38,116 nucleotides of DNA from an uncultured Flavobacteriaceae bacterium (GTDB lineage Bacteria; Bacteroidota; Bacteroidia; Flavobacteriales; Flavobacteriaceae), in the NCBI GenBank assembly GCA_938020445.1, contig CALIIC010000174.1:1-38116 (forward strand), in the 5' to 3' direction. A program made the position numbers and the translations under genes. Below, in pieces: positions 8,109-16,956 of the stretch. Under the pieces are notes generated by a model. It was not told the DNA's origin. It saw only the letters and a list, made by a program, of their open reading frames with translations, and did no database searches. Within the stretch, counting starts at the first letter, position 1, and each line of letters starts with the position of its first letter.

Positions 8109-9002
8109 TTAAAAAATTGATATTTTAAATCCTGTCCTAAGATAGAAATTTCCTTCGTCATTTAAGGTGAACGCCCGGTCTCGATTTCCATCTCTAATAA
8201 GCCCCTCTTGTATAAGTGAATACCCCGCAATTGCATAAAACGAAATCTGTTTTGCAATTTTATATTGATATCCCGCCGCACCTACCAATGCCGATAGCGA
8301 TATGGAAGTTCCAAAATTATTATTTGGTAACACAATATCATCTTGCAGGTTGACAAAATAGCCATCCAAAAACAACACCGTTTGAAATACGTGCTTATCC
8401 TTTATGTAATATTTAAAATCTGCTCTCGGAATTCCCAAAGTATAGGACCAATTTGGGTGAAACCGTTTGTAATAATTAATGAGAGGCAACGGATACGGGA
8501 GCCCCGTAGCGCTGTTATAACTTAAGCCCAATATGAGTCGATAGGGTTTCTCTTCGTCCTTTTTTTCTTTCCAGAATAAGACAGAGCCATTGAGCCGAAA
8601 GTCATTATTTTCGATACCTTCTTCAAAATTCGAGGCCAATCGCGGGGTGACAATACCCACCACCCGCCATTCGGGATTCAATTTAAAAATATACCCAAGG
8701 TTCAGGTCCAATATATGAAGCCTTTCCAAAGTACTCACCTCGAAAGGTTGTTCAACATCGAACTCAAATTCGTATCGATTATACTCTAGACCTGCAACAA
8801 AATACTGATCCTCGACCAATTTAATAGGCATGTTAAACAGCGCTCTGTACCTATTGGTTCGAATGCCAAATTTGTTCTCCGGTATGACCGTATATTCTAA
8901 ACGTAGTAAATCTGTCGTTTGAGAGAAAATCAATTGGCCTGAACACAGGTAGAAAAAAAAGCCAAGCAACACCTTGGACCAGTCGTATCTTTGTTTACCC
9001 AT
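8109..9002 (-). CDS. Outer-membrane β-barrel protein (possibly DUF6268)
   Basis: This 297-residue protein has a signal peptide within its first 28 residues (MGKQRYDWSKVLLGFFFYLC..., ending IFSQ). The rest alternates amphipathic strands with aromatic belts and ends in Phe (TGFKISIF), as outer-membrane barrels do. The pattern recalls the DUF6268 family, but that is a tentative memory match. The ATG at 9002 overlaps the stop of the MscS gene by eight bases. It sits between an inner-membrane mechanosensitive channel and a sigma-54 regulator, so a role in envelope stress or osmotic response is a reasonable inference. An ATG 26 codons upstream would bury the signal peptide. Confidence 0.82.
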   Translation of the reverse strand: MGKQRYDWSKVLLGFFFYLCSGQLIFSQTTDLLRLEYTVIPENKFGIRTNRYRALFNMPIKLVEDQYFVAGLEYNRYEFEFDVEQPFEVSTLERLHILDLNLGYIFKLNPEWRVVGIVTPRLASNFEEGIENNDFRLNGSVLFWKEKKDEEKPYRLILGLSYNSATGLPYPLPLINYYKRFHPNWSYTLGIPRADFKYYIKDKHVFQTVLFLDGYFVNLQDDIVLPNNNFGTSISLSALVGAAGYQYKIAKQISFYAIAGYSLIQEGLIRDGNRDRAFTLNDEGNFYLRTGFKISIF

Positions 9003-9912
9003 TATCACTACTATTCTGAAATATATGCACATCTCGTTGTGGAAATGGGATGCTAATACGATGTTCACGAAATTTGGCATCTATCGCATACCTTACTGCG
9101 CTCTTTATTTTTGGATCGGAAAAACTATCATTTATATAAAACTGAACAGAAAACATGAGCGCAGAATCGCCAAAATCCTCGAACAGTACAAACGGTTTTG
9201 GATTTGATAAGACTCCCTTTTGCTCCATAGCCGCTTCTTCTAAAACTGTAGTTACCAAGTTTACGTCACTACCATAGGCCACCCCCACTTTCACCGATTC
9301 TCGTGTGCTTCTGTGGTTTTGTGTGTAATTATAAATGGTATCACTTATAAATTTATGATTTGGAATAATTATCACTTTGTCATCCCGTGTAATTGCCCTT
9401 GTCGTGCGCAGTTTAATTTCAAAAACCCTGCCAACCTTATGATCTACCTCTACGATGTCCCCGACGCTTAGGGATTTGTCCAAAATGATAAAGACACCGC
9501 CAATAATATCCTGAAACAGTTCTTGTAGCGCCAGCCCCAACCCAACAAAAAGGGCGGCCGAGGCGGTTATAAGGAGTGTAATGTTGATTCCGGCGGCGCT
9601 TATAGTAACCAGAACCACAATAATGTAAACGAAGTAATTAATGAATTTGAATATGCTGATAAACTTCTGTTTATCCTCATCTGGCATTTTTCGGGTAAAC
9701 AGGCTCCGAAGCCATTTGAGAGCAAAATAGGTGATAATGAAAGACAGGGTAAGCATCAAAAACAACCCTATGGTGATATGAATTGAGCTATCACCTTCCC
9801 CTACATGGATTCCTAGGTTCAAAAACTCTTTGATGGTCGCCCAGACATCTTCTTTTAAAAGCACCTCTGTTTTACTAGGCTTCTCCTGCACCATTCTTAA
9901 TATTTCAACCAT
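8995..9912 (-). CDS. MscS-family mechanosensitive channel
   Basis: This 305-residue inner-membrane protein has three predicted helices at about 45-65, 90-110 and 112-140. The pore helix runs ASAALFVGLGLALQELFQDI, the Ala/Gly packing pattern typical of MscS TM3. The cytoplasmic β-domain follows (VGDIVEV, TRDDKVIIIPN) and ends at NSSDNG. MscS channels open under membrane tension and release small solutes on osmotic downshock. The gene overlaps the permease stop by 16 bases if the first ATG is used; an alternative ATG at 9894 would begin just after that stop. It also overlaps the next gene by eight bases. Confidence 0.92.
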   Translation of the reverse strand: MVEILRMVQEKPSKTEVLLKEDVWATIKEFLNLGIHVGEGDSSIHITIGLFLMLTLSFIITYFALKWLRSLFTRKMPDEDKQKFISIFKFINYFVYIIVVLVTISAAGINITLLITASAALFVGLGLALQELFQDIIGGVFIILDKSLSVGDIVEVDHKVGRVFEIKLRTTRAITRDDKVIIIPNHKFISDTIYNYTQNHRSTRESVKVGVAYGSDVNLVTTVLEEAAMEQKGVLSNPKPFVLFEDFGDSALMFSVQFYINDSFSDPKIKSAVRYAIDAKFREHRISIPFPQRDVHIFQNSSDNG

Positions 9913-11237
9913 TTATAGAGTTCTCTGTAGGTAGGTTTCTTACCGTACATTAAGATACCGACCCGATATATCTTGGCCGCCAACCAAACAATACCCATAA
10001 AGGTACCCAATAATAGGAAAATGGAAGTTAAAAACTGCCAAATAGGAACACCGCCTTCCCCTATGCCCCATGGCAATCGCATCAACATAACAATAGGCGA
10101 TGTAAGCGGAAAGAGAGAAAAGCCGACCGCGATAGGTCCATGCGGGTTGTTGAAAACAGAGAAAAAACCAACATAAATTGCCAGCATCAACGGCAGTATA
10201 ATCGGGAATATAAATTGCTGCGTATCCGTTTCATTATCTACCGCCGCTCCGATCGCGGCATAAATAGAGCTATAAATCAGGTACCCCAAAACAAAGTATA
10301 TTAAAAAGGAAGAAATCAAAACAAACCAGGGAAGTTCAAATACTTCTTGGGTATACAGATTGGCTGTTTCACTCATCGAAGGAATGGGCATCATTGTATC
10401 TCCGACCGTTTCAGTAATAACATCGGAACCTGCGCTCAAGGCGCTTAAGTCAACATCGACGAACAAAGCGGCGATCACAAGTAAAATCCCCGCCGAAACT
10501 ATCCAAATTGCGAATTGTGTAACCCCTGCAAGCGAAGTTCCTATGATCTTGCCCATCAAGAGTTGAAAAGGCCGTACGGAAGATATGATCACCTCAATTA
10601 TTCTGCTTGTCTTCTCTTCTATCACGCTTCGCATTACAAACCCTCCGTAGATGATAATGAACATCATGATCAAATACCCAAAAGCCAGTCCGATCCCAGA
10701 CTTGATTTCGTTGATATGCTTCAAATTTTGCTCTCCCAAAAACGAAGTTGTATTGATTTCAAATGCCCGATCAACCGTGGCAAATTGTTTAGACGAAACA
10801 CCCATATCTTGCAGTCTACTTTGCCGTAAACGGTCTTCGAAGACCCATTCTATCTTTTTTAGCAATAATGAGTTCGGGGAATCTTTGGTAAAGAAAGTCG
10901 TCTCTTTTGCCACCATTTCCAAGTCTTTCTTGTTGGGTATGTAAAGAAGACCCGTATACCCCATGTTTGAAGTCGAATCTTTGGCGGTTTCTAGGTCCAC
11001 ATCAAAAAAACGAATATAAGAGACACTTTCCGTAGTTTGAAAATCGGTCGAAAAAAAGTCGCTTTCATTTAAAACAACCACAATTCGTTTTTCAGAATCA
11101 TTCAGTTGGGCCAAATAGGCGATCAACACCACCATTGCTACCATGAGTACAGGACTGAGAAAGGTCATTATTACGAACGATTTATTCCGCACCTTTGCTA
11201 AATACTCCCTTCTTACAATTAATCGCAACTTACTCAT
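9897..11237 (-). CDS. ABC-2 type transporter permease (NatB-like)
   Basis: This 446-residue membrane protein has one N-terminal helix (about 20-42), then a large extracytoplasmic domain to about 180. A cluster of five or so helices follows (VIEEKTSRIIEVIISSV, LLMGKIIGTSLAG, LGYLIYSSIYAAIGA). The RIIEV and P-FQLL-GKI wording is typical of ABC-2 permeases of the NatB/YhaP type, which export Na+ or small molecules. It follows the ATPase with an eight-base overlap, forming a standard ATPase-permease pair. I take the ATG at 11237 over a GTG two codons upstream. Substrate cannot be told from sequence. Confidence 0.92.
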   Translation of the reverse strand: MSKLRLIVRREYLAKVRNKSFVIMTFLSPVLMVAMVVLIAYLAQLNDSEKRIVVVLNESDFFSTDFQTTESVSYIRFFDVDLETAKDSTSNMGYTGLLYIPNKKDLEMVAKETTFFTKDSPNSLLLKKIEWVFEDRLRQSRLQDMGVSSKQFATVDRAFEINTTSFLGEQNLKHINEIKSGIGLAFGYLIMMFIIIYGGFVMRSVIEEKTSRIIEVIISSVRPFQLLMGKIIGTSLAGVTQFAIWIVSAGILLVIAALFVDVDLSALSAGSDVITETVGDTMMPIPSMSETANLYTQEVFELPWFVLISSFLIYFVLGYLIYSSIYAAIGAAVDNETDTQQFIFPIILPLMLAIYVGFFSVFNNPHGPIAVGFSLFPLTSPIVMLMRLPWGIGEGGVPIWQFLTSIFLLLGTFMGIVWLAAKIYRVGILMYGKKPTYRELYKWLKY

Positions 11238-12165
11238 GCGCACTTTTACTTTGTACTGTTTGTATAAATATTTCGTTGGCTGAAGGAATTTTTTCCTGAA
11301 AATGATGAATATTCCCTTTCTCTGAAAGATAGCTCAACAAAGATCTGGAATCATCGGTTGGCAATTGAACTGTAAAACTTACCTGATTTTCTATCGGGTC
11401 ATGGGCAATGGATGAAAGTTCAAATTTACTTTGGATACCATTCAAATCGATCTGCCCGTTTTCAGAGTGCATCCCCACATGAAACTTATTGTTCTTATAA
11501 GCTTTCTTTATGTCGGATAGTTTTCCATCAAGAATTTTCTCCGAATGATGAAGCAAAGCGATATATTCACATAGCTCTTCTACCGATTCCATTCGATGGG
11601 TAGAAAAAATAATGGAAGTACCTTGCTCTTTTAGTCTTAAGATTTCGTCTTTGATCAAATTCGCATTGATGGGGTCAAAACCACTAAAAGGTTCGTCGAA
11701 AATTAAAAGTTTGGGGGCGTGGAGTACGGTTACAATAAATTGGATTTTTTGCGCCATACCTTTGGATAGTTCTTGAACTTTTTTGTTCCACCAATCACCA
11801 ATATCCAAACGATCAAACCAGTACTTGAGTCTTTTTTTAGCTTCGGTTTTTTCCAACCCTTTCAACTGAGCGAGATACAAGGCTTGCTCCCCTACCTTCA
11901 TACTCTTGTAGAGCCCTCTCTCTTCAGGCAAATATCCAATCATTGTAATGTGTTCCGACCGTAACGGTTCCCCATCAAACAATACGGTTCCCTGATCTGG
12001 ATGGATGATTTGATTGATAATGCGAATCAATGTGGTCTTACCTGCTCCATTTGGGCCAAGTAAACCATAAATACTGTTTTTGGGGATTTCTAAAGAGACC
12101 TTGTTCAGTGCAGTATAACTTCCAAAGCGTTTGGTGACTTCTTTAGTGACCAAAATATTATTCAT
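11230..12165 (-). CDS. ABC transporter ATP-binding protein (NatA-like)
   Basis: This 311-residue ATPase has a complete nucleotide-binding domain: Walker A GPNGAGKTT (about 38-46), signature LSKGMAQ (about 133-139), Walker B LLIFDEP (about 153-159) and the switch His in FSTHRMES. A DUF4162-like C-terminal domain occupies about 220-305, as in NatA/YhaQ ATPases. It is the first gene of a minus-strand unit of five whose members overlap or sit within ten bases of each other. A TATCTTTG box on the coding strand lies 15 bases ahead of the ATG. Confidence 0.94.
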   Translation of the reverse strand: MNNILVTKEVTKRFGSYTALNKVSLEIPKNSIYGLLGPNGAGKTTLIRIINQIIHPDQGTVLFDGEPLRSEHITMIGYLPEERGLYKSMKVGEQALYLAQLKGLEKTEAKKRLKYWFDRLDIGDWWNKKVQELSKGMAQKIQFIVTVLHAPKLLIFDEPFSGFDPINANLIKDEILRLKEQGTSIIFSTHRMESVEELCEYIALLHHSEKILDGKLSDIKKAYKNNKFHVGMHSENGQIDLNGIQSKFELSSIAHDPIENQVSFTVQLPTDDSRSLLSYLSEKGNIHHFQEKIPSANEIFIQTVQSKSAHE

Positions 12166-12179
12166 GCAAGCAATTTTAC

Positions 12180-12187
12180 CAAAGATA
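12180..12187 (-). promoter_or_regulatory. -7 promoter box for the five-gene ABC/MscS/sigma-54 unit
   Basis: The minus strand reads TATCTTTG, 15 bases before the ATG at 12165, implying a leader of roughly ten bases. The nearest TTG upstream is only 12 bases away (shorter than the usual 17-23), so the -33 element is uncertain. Confidence 0.5.
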
Positions 12188-12594
12188 GCTAAATGCTTTC
12201 AACCATCTTTTGAAATTTAACAACTTTCATACTGCAATAGCGTATGACCACCTGCTAAACGATCAAAGGTCAAAAGCAACCCTACTAGGAATTTCTTTCG
12301 CACATACCTATTTTAATCGATAACGATGGTCAACTACCAAACTAATGGGAACACTACATTCCATGAAATAGAGGGCTAAGAACCTTATAAAACTGCATCT
12401 AGGGAAAGTAAAACAACAATAACACCCATCAACATACCCAATAAACTGTTATTCTTAAAAAGCTTCTAAAAACAAAACCCACCCTTACATACATAAGGAT
12501 GGGAAAAAAATTGCTATGAAAAAGAAAATTGGCATTGGTCTCCCAACACCAAGTCAAATATACGTTTTTATTTTAAAAATGAAATTAAAATATG
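12188..12594. other. Intergenic region between the ABC operon and dnaJ
   Basis: This stretch of about 400 bases holds no convincing ORF. The only structure I see is the dnaJ terminator at 12478-12503. The rest is A-rich single-copy sequence without matching repeats. Confidence 0.6.
12478..12503 (-). terminator. Terminator downstream of grpE-dnaJ
   Basis: CCCACCCTTA (12478-12487) pairs with TAAGGATGGG (12494-12503), with one mismatch and a six-base loop. The minus strand continues into TTTTGTTTTTAG. It lies about 90 bases past the dnaJ stop. Confidence 0.65.
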
Positions 12595-13707
12595 TTAAGA
12601 GAACATATCTTTAACCTTTTCAAAGAAAGATTTATCAGATTTTTCTGGTTTTGGCTCAAAGTTTTCGTTGTTCCTCATTCGCTCAAAAAACTCTTTCTGC
12701 TCTTTGTTCAATTCTTTCGGGGTCCATACATTTACATGTACCAATAAATCACCACTACCATAACCGTTAAGGCTCGAAATTCCTTTTCCTCGTAAACGAA
12801 GTATTTTACCTGATTGAATCCCTGGTTCAAGTTTAATGCGCACCTGACCGCCTACGGAATCAATTTCCTTTGAAGTTCCTAAAACCGCTTCCGAAATACT
12901 GACGTATAAATCGTAGTGAAGGTTATCACCTTCTCGCTTCAAGGTTTTGTGGTCTTCTGTTTCTATCGCTACAAGAAGGTCGCCCGGAATACCGTTTCCG
13001 GGGGCATCGTTTCCTTTACCACCTACTTTCAACTGCATTCCTTCTTCTACTCCTGCTGGAATCTTGATCGAAACCGTTTCTTCCGCTACCTTCATCCCTT
13101 GGGAATCCGCATCTGTTGGCTTACGATCCAAGATTTGCCCGCTACCACCACAACTACTACAAGCAGCGGCTGTTTGCATACGTCCTAAAATCGTATTGGT
13201 CACCTTTGTCACTTGTCCACGGCCACCACAAGTAGCACAGGTTTTATAAGTAACACCGTCAGCTTGGATCTTTCTACGGACTTTCACCTTTTTCTCAACA
13301 CCGTTGGCCACTTCTTCAAGGTTGAGTTTTACGCGAATCCGAAGGTTACTACCCTTCACTCTTCGCTGACCGCCACCGCCACCGAATCCACCAAAACCGC
13401 CAAAACCACCACCAAAGATATCCCCGAATTGGCTAAAAATATCATCCATATTCATGCCGCCACCGCCAAAACCGCCACCGCCGCCTTCGAAGGCAGCATG
13501 CCCAAACTGGTCATATCGCGCTTTTTTATCGGCATCGCTCAACACTTCATACGCCTCAGCAGCTTTTTTAAACATCTCCTCTGCCTTGGGGTCCCCTTGA
13601 TTCTTATCAGGGTGATATTCAATGGCCTTTTTGCGATAGGCCTTTTTGATTTCAGCTGCCGAAGCACTTTTGCTAATTCCCAGTATGGAATAAAAATCTT
13701 CCTTCAT
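12595..13707 (-). CDS. dnaJ: Chaperone DnaJ with a reduced zinc-binding region
   Basis: This 370-residue Hsp40 co-chaperone stimulates the ATPase of DnaK. The J domain is at 4-68, with HPD at 32-34. A Gly/Phe-rich region spans about 75-115. The substrate-binding C-terminal domains run from about 120 to 340. The zinc region carries only two CxxCxG motifs (Cys157/160 and Cys183/186) instead of four, with the middle pair missing and replaced by TNTILGRMQTAAA. So only one zinc site can form. I believe this shortened form is common in flavobacteria. The gene starts seven bases after grpE, so the two are co-transcribed. Confidence 0.96.
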   Translation of the reverse strand: MKEDFYSILGISKSASAAEIKKAYRKKAIEYHPDKNQGDPKAEEMFKKAAEAYEVLSDADKKARYDQFGHAAFEGGGGGFGGGGMNMDDIFSQFGDIFGGGFGGFGGFGGGGGQRRVKGSNLRIRVKLNLEEVANGVEKKVKVRRKIQADGVTYKTCATCGGRGQVTKVTNTILGRMQTAAACSSCGGSGQILDRKPTDADSQGMKVAEETVSIKIPAGVEEGMQLKVGGKGNDAPGNGIPGDLLVAIETEDHKTLKREGDNLHYDLYVSISEAVLGTSKEIDSVGGQVRIKLEPGIQSGKILRLRGKGISSLNGYGSGDLLVHVNVWTPKELNKEQKEFFERMRNNENFEPKPEKSDKSFFEKVKDMFS

Positions 13708-13714
13708 AACTATA

Positions 13715-14272
13715 TTAGTTTCCTACCACCACCTTTGGGTGACGAATAATTTTATCCCCTAGGGAAAAGCCTTTTTCAACCACATCAATGATTTTTCCTT
13801 TCATCTTTTTACTAGGAGCCGGTATTTGGGTAATGGCATCGTGAACCTCTGCATCAAAGGCATCCCCATTTTTAATGGTAATTTCCTGAAGTCCTTTCGA
13901 TTTCAATGTTTCTTTAAACTTGTTTCGAATCAATTCAACCCCTTTGAACATCTCCTTATCTTCCGATTTGGCAAGTTCTTTCATGGCCCTGTCAAAATCA
14001 TCGTGCACCGGCAACAAAGCTACCATTACTTCTTGGCCAGCTGTTTTGAACAGCTCCATACGTTCTTTGGAGGTACGTTTCTTATAATTCTCAAATTCAG
14101 CAAAAAGGCGTAGAAATTTTTCCTTCTCCTTAGCCAAATCCTCTCTTAACTGATCTTCGACCGATAACTCTTCCTCCTCAATAGATTCGGTTTCCGTTTC
14201 CGATACTTGCTCCTCTTGTGTATCTTCAGAAAGAAGCTCCTCTAGATTTTCGGGATTCTCTTTTTCGCTCAT
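13715..14272 (-). CDS. grpE: Nucleotide exchange factor GrpE
   Basis: This 185-residue protein has a long acidic N-terminal tail (about 1-40, rich in Glu). A coiled-coil helix follows (EKEKFLRLFAEFENYKKRTS, about 50-69), then the β-wing (IIRHPKVVV at the end). GrpE releases ADP from DnaK and works with the DnaJ encoded directly downstream. The only Met compatible with the full N-terminus is at 14272. A promoter with both the -33 TTG and -7 TACTTTTG elements precedes it. No CIRCE or other heat-shock operator is obvious. Confidence 0.96.
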   Translation of the reverse strand: MSEKENPENLEELLSEDTQEEQVSETETESIEEEELSVEDQLREDLAKEKEKFLRLFAEFENYKKRTSKERMELFKTAGQEVMVALLPVHDDFDRAMKELAKSEDKEMFKGVELIRNKFKETLKSKGLQEITIKNGDAFDAEVHDAITQIPAPSKKMKGKIIDVVEKGFSLGDKIIRHPKVVVGN

Positions 14273-14310
14273 ATTGGTATTCCTATTTTTTTAGTACTTC
14301 TTTTAGCTGG

Positions 14311-14342
14311 CAAAAGTACTGCCAATTCTTCAAAAATGTCAA
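14311..14342 (-). promoter_or_regulatory. Bacteroidota promoter of grpE-dnaJ
   Basis: The minus strand has TTG (14340-14342), 21 bases, then TACTTTTG (14311-14318). This fits the TTG-N17-23-TAnnTTTG consensus, with a leader of about 35 bases to the grpE ATG. Confidence 0.65.
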
Positions 14343-14595
14343 AATGTCATTAAATAAAAAATCTGCGCAGGGCAGATGATTCATTCGACGAATTTAAACC
14401 TTTTGTATTTTGGAGAATACAGTATGAATCCTTTGATGCTGTTTTGCATGAGCAGTGGGCGTCTTCATAAAGGACTTCAAATTAACTCGTTTGGAAAGAA
14501 ACGGGGAAAACAGGCAAATCCCTACCCTGTCGATACGTGTTTTTAAAGGAAAAAGAAACAAGGTCGTTACGTTATAGCCGTACCCACAAATAACC

Positions 14596-15555
14596 CTAGA
14601 TGTATTCTTTGTGAAAAACAGTATTTGGTGCAGCGGCCGTTTTCTCTTTACGATAGATGCTTTCCAAGGCCTTGCAAACATTACTGTGGTAAAAAACAAA
14701 ACCCTCTTCCTCTATTTTTTTAGAACTAACCCGCTGGCTGGCAAAGAGTATATAAGACATTTCACCTAACAAAGTCTGCATTACAAATCTTGGAATATTT
14801 GGAAGAAACACCGGTCTTTTGAGAACTTTCGCAATTTCTTTTACCAATTTCTTATTAGTGACCGGGTTTGGCCCCACACCGTTATAAACCCCTTCAAGCT
14901 TATTTTCCCCAATAAAGAGAAACATTCTTGCAAGGTCCTGAATATGGATCCATGATTGCCATTGTAGGCCCGATCCAAAAGCCGCTCCCGCAAAGTATTT
15001 TATAGGGCGGGCCATTTCAGGTAGCGCCCCCCCTTTATCAGACATTACCAAACCAATACGCACCATGGCCACCGAGAAGTCAAAAGTATTAAAGGCTGAA
15101 ACCTCTTGTTCCCAAGCAGCAACTACTTCCCCTAAGAAACTAGCATCTACCTGTGTTTCTTCCTCATCATAATACTTGGTAAGGGAATCTGGATAAATAC
15201 CTATCGCCGACGCCGAAACAAAAGACTCTAGTTGGTTTTGGTCTATTTTAGAAATACCTTCCCGTAGCGTTCTTAAACTCTCAATACGACTGGACAAAAC
15301 CCTTTTCTTGTGTTCAGAAGACCACCGTTTTGATATACTAGCACCGGCAAGGTTTATGACCGATGTTACCCCTTGAAAGCATTCCATGTCAATTTCACCA
15401 TTACTTGGGTTCCAATAAAAACCTCGATACCCCTCGCTAGTGGTGATTTTATCTTTTCTAGTGGTAAGATAATGAACGGCAATATCATTGGTACGGCAAA
15501 GTGCTGTAATTGCACTGCCCACAAGTCCTGTTGCTCCTGCGATTAATACTTTCAT
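14596..15555 (-). CDS. TIGR01777-family NAD-dependent epimerase (SDR39U1/YfcH-like)
   Basis: This 319-residue protein has an N-terminal Rossmann motif GATGLVGSA (7-15). The extended short-chain dehydrogenase pattern continues with VINLAGASISKRW (about 87-99). A C-terminal DUF1731-like segment is present (GVGPNPVTNKKLVKEIA, then LFASQRVSSKKIEEEGFVF). Members are thought to bind NAD(P)H and act on sugar-like substrates, but no reaction is firmly known. It stands alone; its promoter places the likely transcription start almost on the ATG. Reading frames in the 200 bases downstream are shadows of this gene, and no terminator is seen. Confidence 0.9.
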   Translation of the reverse strand: MKVLIAGATGLVGSAITALCRTNDIAVHYLTTRKDKITTSEGYRGFYWNPSNGEIDMECFQGVTSVINLAGASISKRWSSEHKKRVLSSRIESLRTLREGISKIDQNQLESFVSASAIGIYPDSLTKYYDEEETQVDASFLGEVVAAWEQEVSAFNTFDFSVAMVRIGLVMSDKGGALPEMARPIKYFAGAAFGSGLQWQSWIHIQDLARMFLFIGENKLEGVYNGVGPNPVTNKKLVKEIAKVLKRPVFLPNIPRFVMQTLLGEMSYILFASQRVSSKKIEEEGFVFYHSNVCKALESIYRKEKTAAAPNTVFHKEYI

Positions 15556-15559
15556 GATA

Positions 15560-15593
15560 CAAAAGTATGATTTTTAGAGGGGCACTACCGCAA
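15560..15593 (-). promoter_or_regulatory. Promoter of the epimerase gene, near-leaderless
   Basis: The minus strand has TTG (15591-15593), 23 bases, then TACTTTTG (15560-15567), followed by TATC and the ATG at 15555. The -7 box ends four bases before the start codon. Confidence 0.6.
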
Positions 15594-15669
15594 GTTTAAT
15601 TTGGATTTAACAGACTTGTTTAGTGTTAATTTAAAGTTAAGCAATTTAAAAACAGTTACTTATCCCAAA

Positions 15670-16344
15670 TCATTGCGAAGAGGAACCTTTTGTAGCGCGC
15701 AGCATTTCGCGTTTTCCAGGCGGTCCTGGTAGGCGCTCCGTTACGAAGCCAACCGATTGCATCGCACGGCGTACACTTCCTTTCGCAGCATAGGTCACTA
15801 AAATACCACCGGGTTTTAGGGCGTTGTACATTTTGAGAAAAATAGCTTCGGTCCATAACTCCGGTTGCACCCTAGCACCGAAAGCGTCGAAATATATAAG
15901 GTTAAACAAATTTTCTCCTTTTATCGTCTGAAACTCTTTTTGTTGTTTTGTAAGTGTAAAATTTTCAGACAGCATCGTTTTCATCTCCCAAGTTGCTGTA
16001 TGCATCTTTTCAAAGGCAGCGGTCAGGCCCGCTCCCTGAAGTTGAGAAACATACTCCAATTGCTCCCATTCTTCGGCAATTACGGGATACGCCTCCACCC
16101 CAACGTATTGTACATTGATATTCCTCTTGGGCGCTTCTAAATAAGTGATAATAGCATTAAGCCCCGTTCCAAAACCAATTTCTAAAATGGCAAGGTCTGT
16201 ATCGCGGAACAAGTCGAGCCCATTTTTAATAAAAACATGATACGCCTCTTGAATCGCCCCGTGTTTCGAGTGGTACTGTTCATTCCATTCCTCCAATTGA
16301 ATGGTTTTAGAGCCATCCCCGGTCGTAATTATGGTACGTTTCAA
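15670..16344 (-). CDS. mnmD: tRNA U34 5-methylaminomethyl-2-thiouridine methyltransferase MnmD
   Basis: This 224-residue protein matches the methyltransferase half of MnmC (DUF752/Methyltransf_30) as a stand-alone enzyme. The S-adenosylmethionine site is LEIGFGTGLNAI (about 54-65). Later motifs are NLIYFDAFGARVQPELW (about 147-163) and the C-terminal signature LPGPPGKREMLRA. It adds the last methyl group in mnm5s2U at the wobble position of tRNAs for Lys, Glu and Gln. No FAD-dependent MnmC oxidase half is attached, as is usual outside Proteobacteria. The start is one base past the DUF4920 stop, so the two genes form one unit. Confidence 0.88.
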   Translation of the reverse strand: MKRTIITTGDGSKTIQLEEWNEQYHSKHGAIQEAYHVFIKNGLDLFRDTDLAILEIGFGTGLNAIITYLEAPKRNINVQYVGVEAYPVIAEEWEQLEYVSQLQGAGLTAAFEKMHTATWEMKTMLSENFTLTKQQKEFQTIKGENLFNLIYFDAFGARVQPELWTEAIFLKMYNALKPGGILVTYAAKGSVRRAMQSVGFVTERLPGPPGKREMLRATKGSSSQ

Positions 16345-16345
16345 G

Positions 16346-16849
16346 CTATTGCTTTAAGACCACTCCTTCAGCTTCAAAACCAAAAGTTTTTTTAGGAGTT
16401 GTAATCTCGGCAATCTCTTCATCCGATGTACCGGCATCCTTTGCATAATGCCGTTGGTCTTCAACGCTCATCTCAGAAACAAAGGCCAAACCGCTTACGA
16501 CCACTTTACGCCCAGCGATATCCTTGGGCATAAAAAAGCCATAATCTTTAAAACGCACCATTGCTTCCTGCCCGTCTTGCAATGCCAACTTCATCCAACA
16601 TCCCTTTGCTTGACAAACTGCCAAAACCTCTCCTGTAAATTTTGCTTGTACCGTATCAGTAATGGCCAAGTTTTGGTACTTCTCGAACATTTGTTGTGAG
16701 TTAAGGCTTCCATTTTGGTCCATACTTGCCCCCAAGGCAAGCTCTATAGGTACCGCCGCTTTGGCAGTTTCTTCTTTCGTTTGGCTATTTTGCGCCCAAA
16801 CGGTACCCACTACCGATAAAAACGCAACTAAAATGTTAATTCCTTTCAT
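16346..16849 (-). CDS. DUF4920 domain secreted protein
   Basis: This 167-residue protein has a signal peptide ending near residue 19 (VVGTVWAQ). The core KFTGEVLAVCQAKGCWMKLA (about 69-88), with two cysteines, followed by VRFKDYGFFMPKDIAGRKVV, is the pattern of DUF4920. Members have an OB-like fold and unknown function; the CxxxxC pair may bind metal or form a disulfide. It is the first gene of a two-gene unit with mnmD and diverges from ilvE across about 100 bases. Confidence 0.85.
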   Translation of the reverse strand: MKGINILVAFLSVVGTVWAQNSQTKEETAKAAVPIELALGASMDQNGSLNSQQMFEKYQNLAITDTVQAKFTGEVLAVCQAKGCWMKLALQDGQEAMVRFKDYGFFMPKDIAGRKVVVSGLAFVSEMSVEDQRHYAKDAGTSDEEIAEITTPKKTFGFEAEGVVLKQ

Positions 16850-16956
16850 ATCTCTTAAAAATTATAACGATACAACAAAATTGGTCATTTTTGAGCGAAA
16901 AACGAAGTCCTTATCGCTATATTTAGTTAATTTTATTCTTGTTAAATCGCTTTAAA

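Noticed and set aside
12513..12610. ATG followed by MKKKIGIG-like residues upstream of dnaJ on the plus strand
   Set aside because: It runs into the dnaJ 3' end antisense, has no family or promoter, and looks like a chance frame.
13213..13749. Long plus-strand ORF antisense to dnaJ/grpE
   Set aside because: It is a shadow of the Gly-rich dnaJ region; repeated GGN codons remove stops from the opposite strand.
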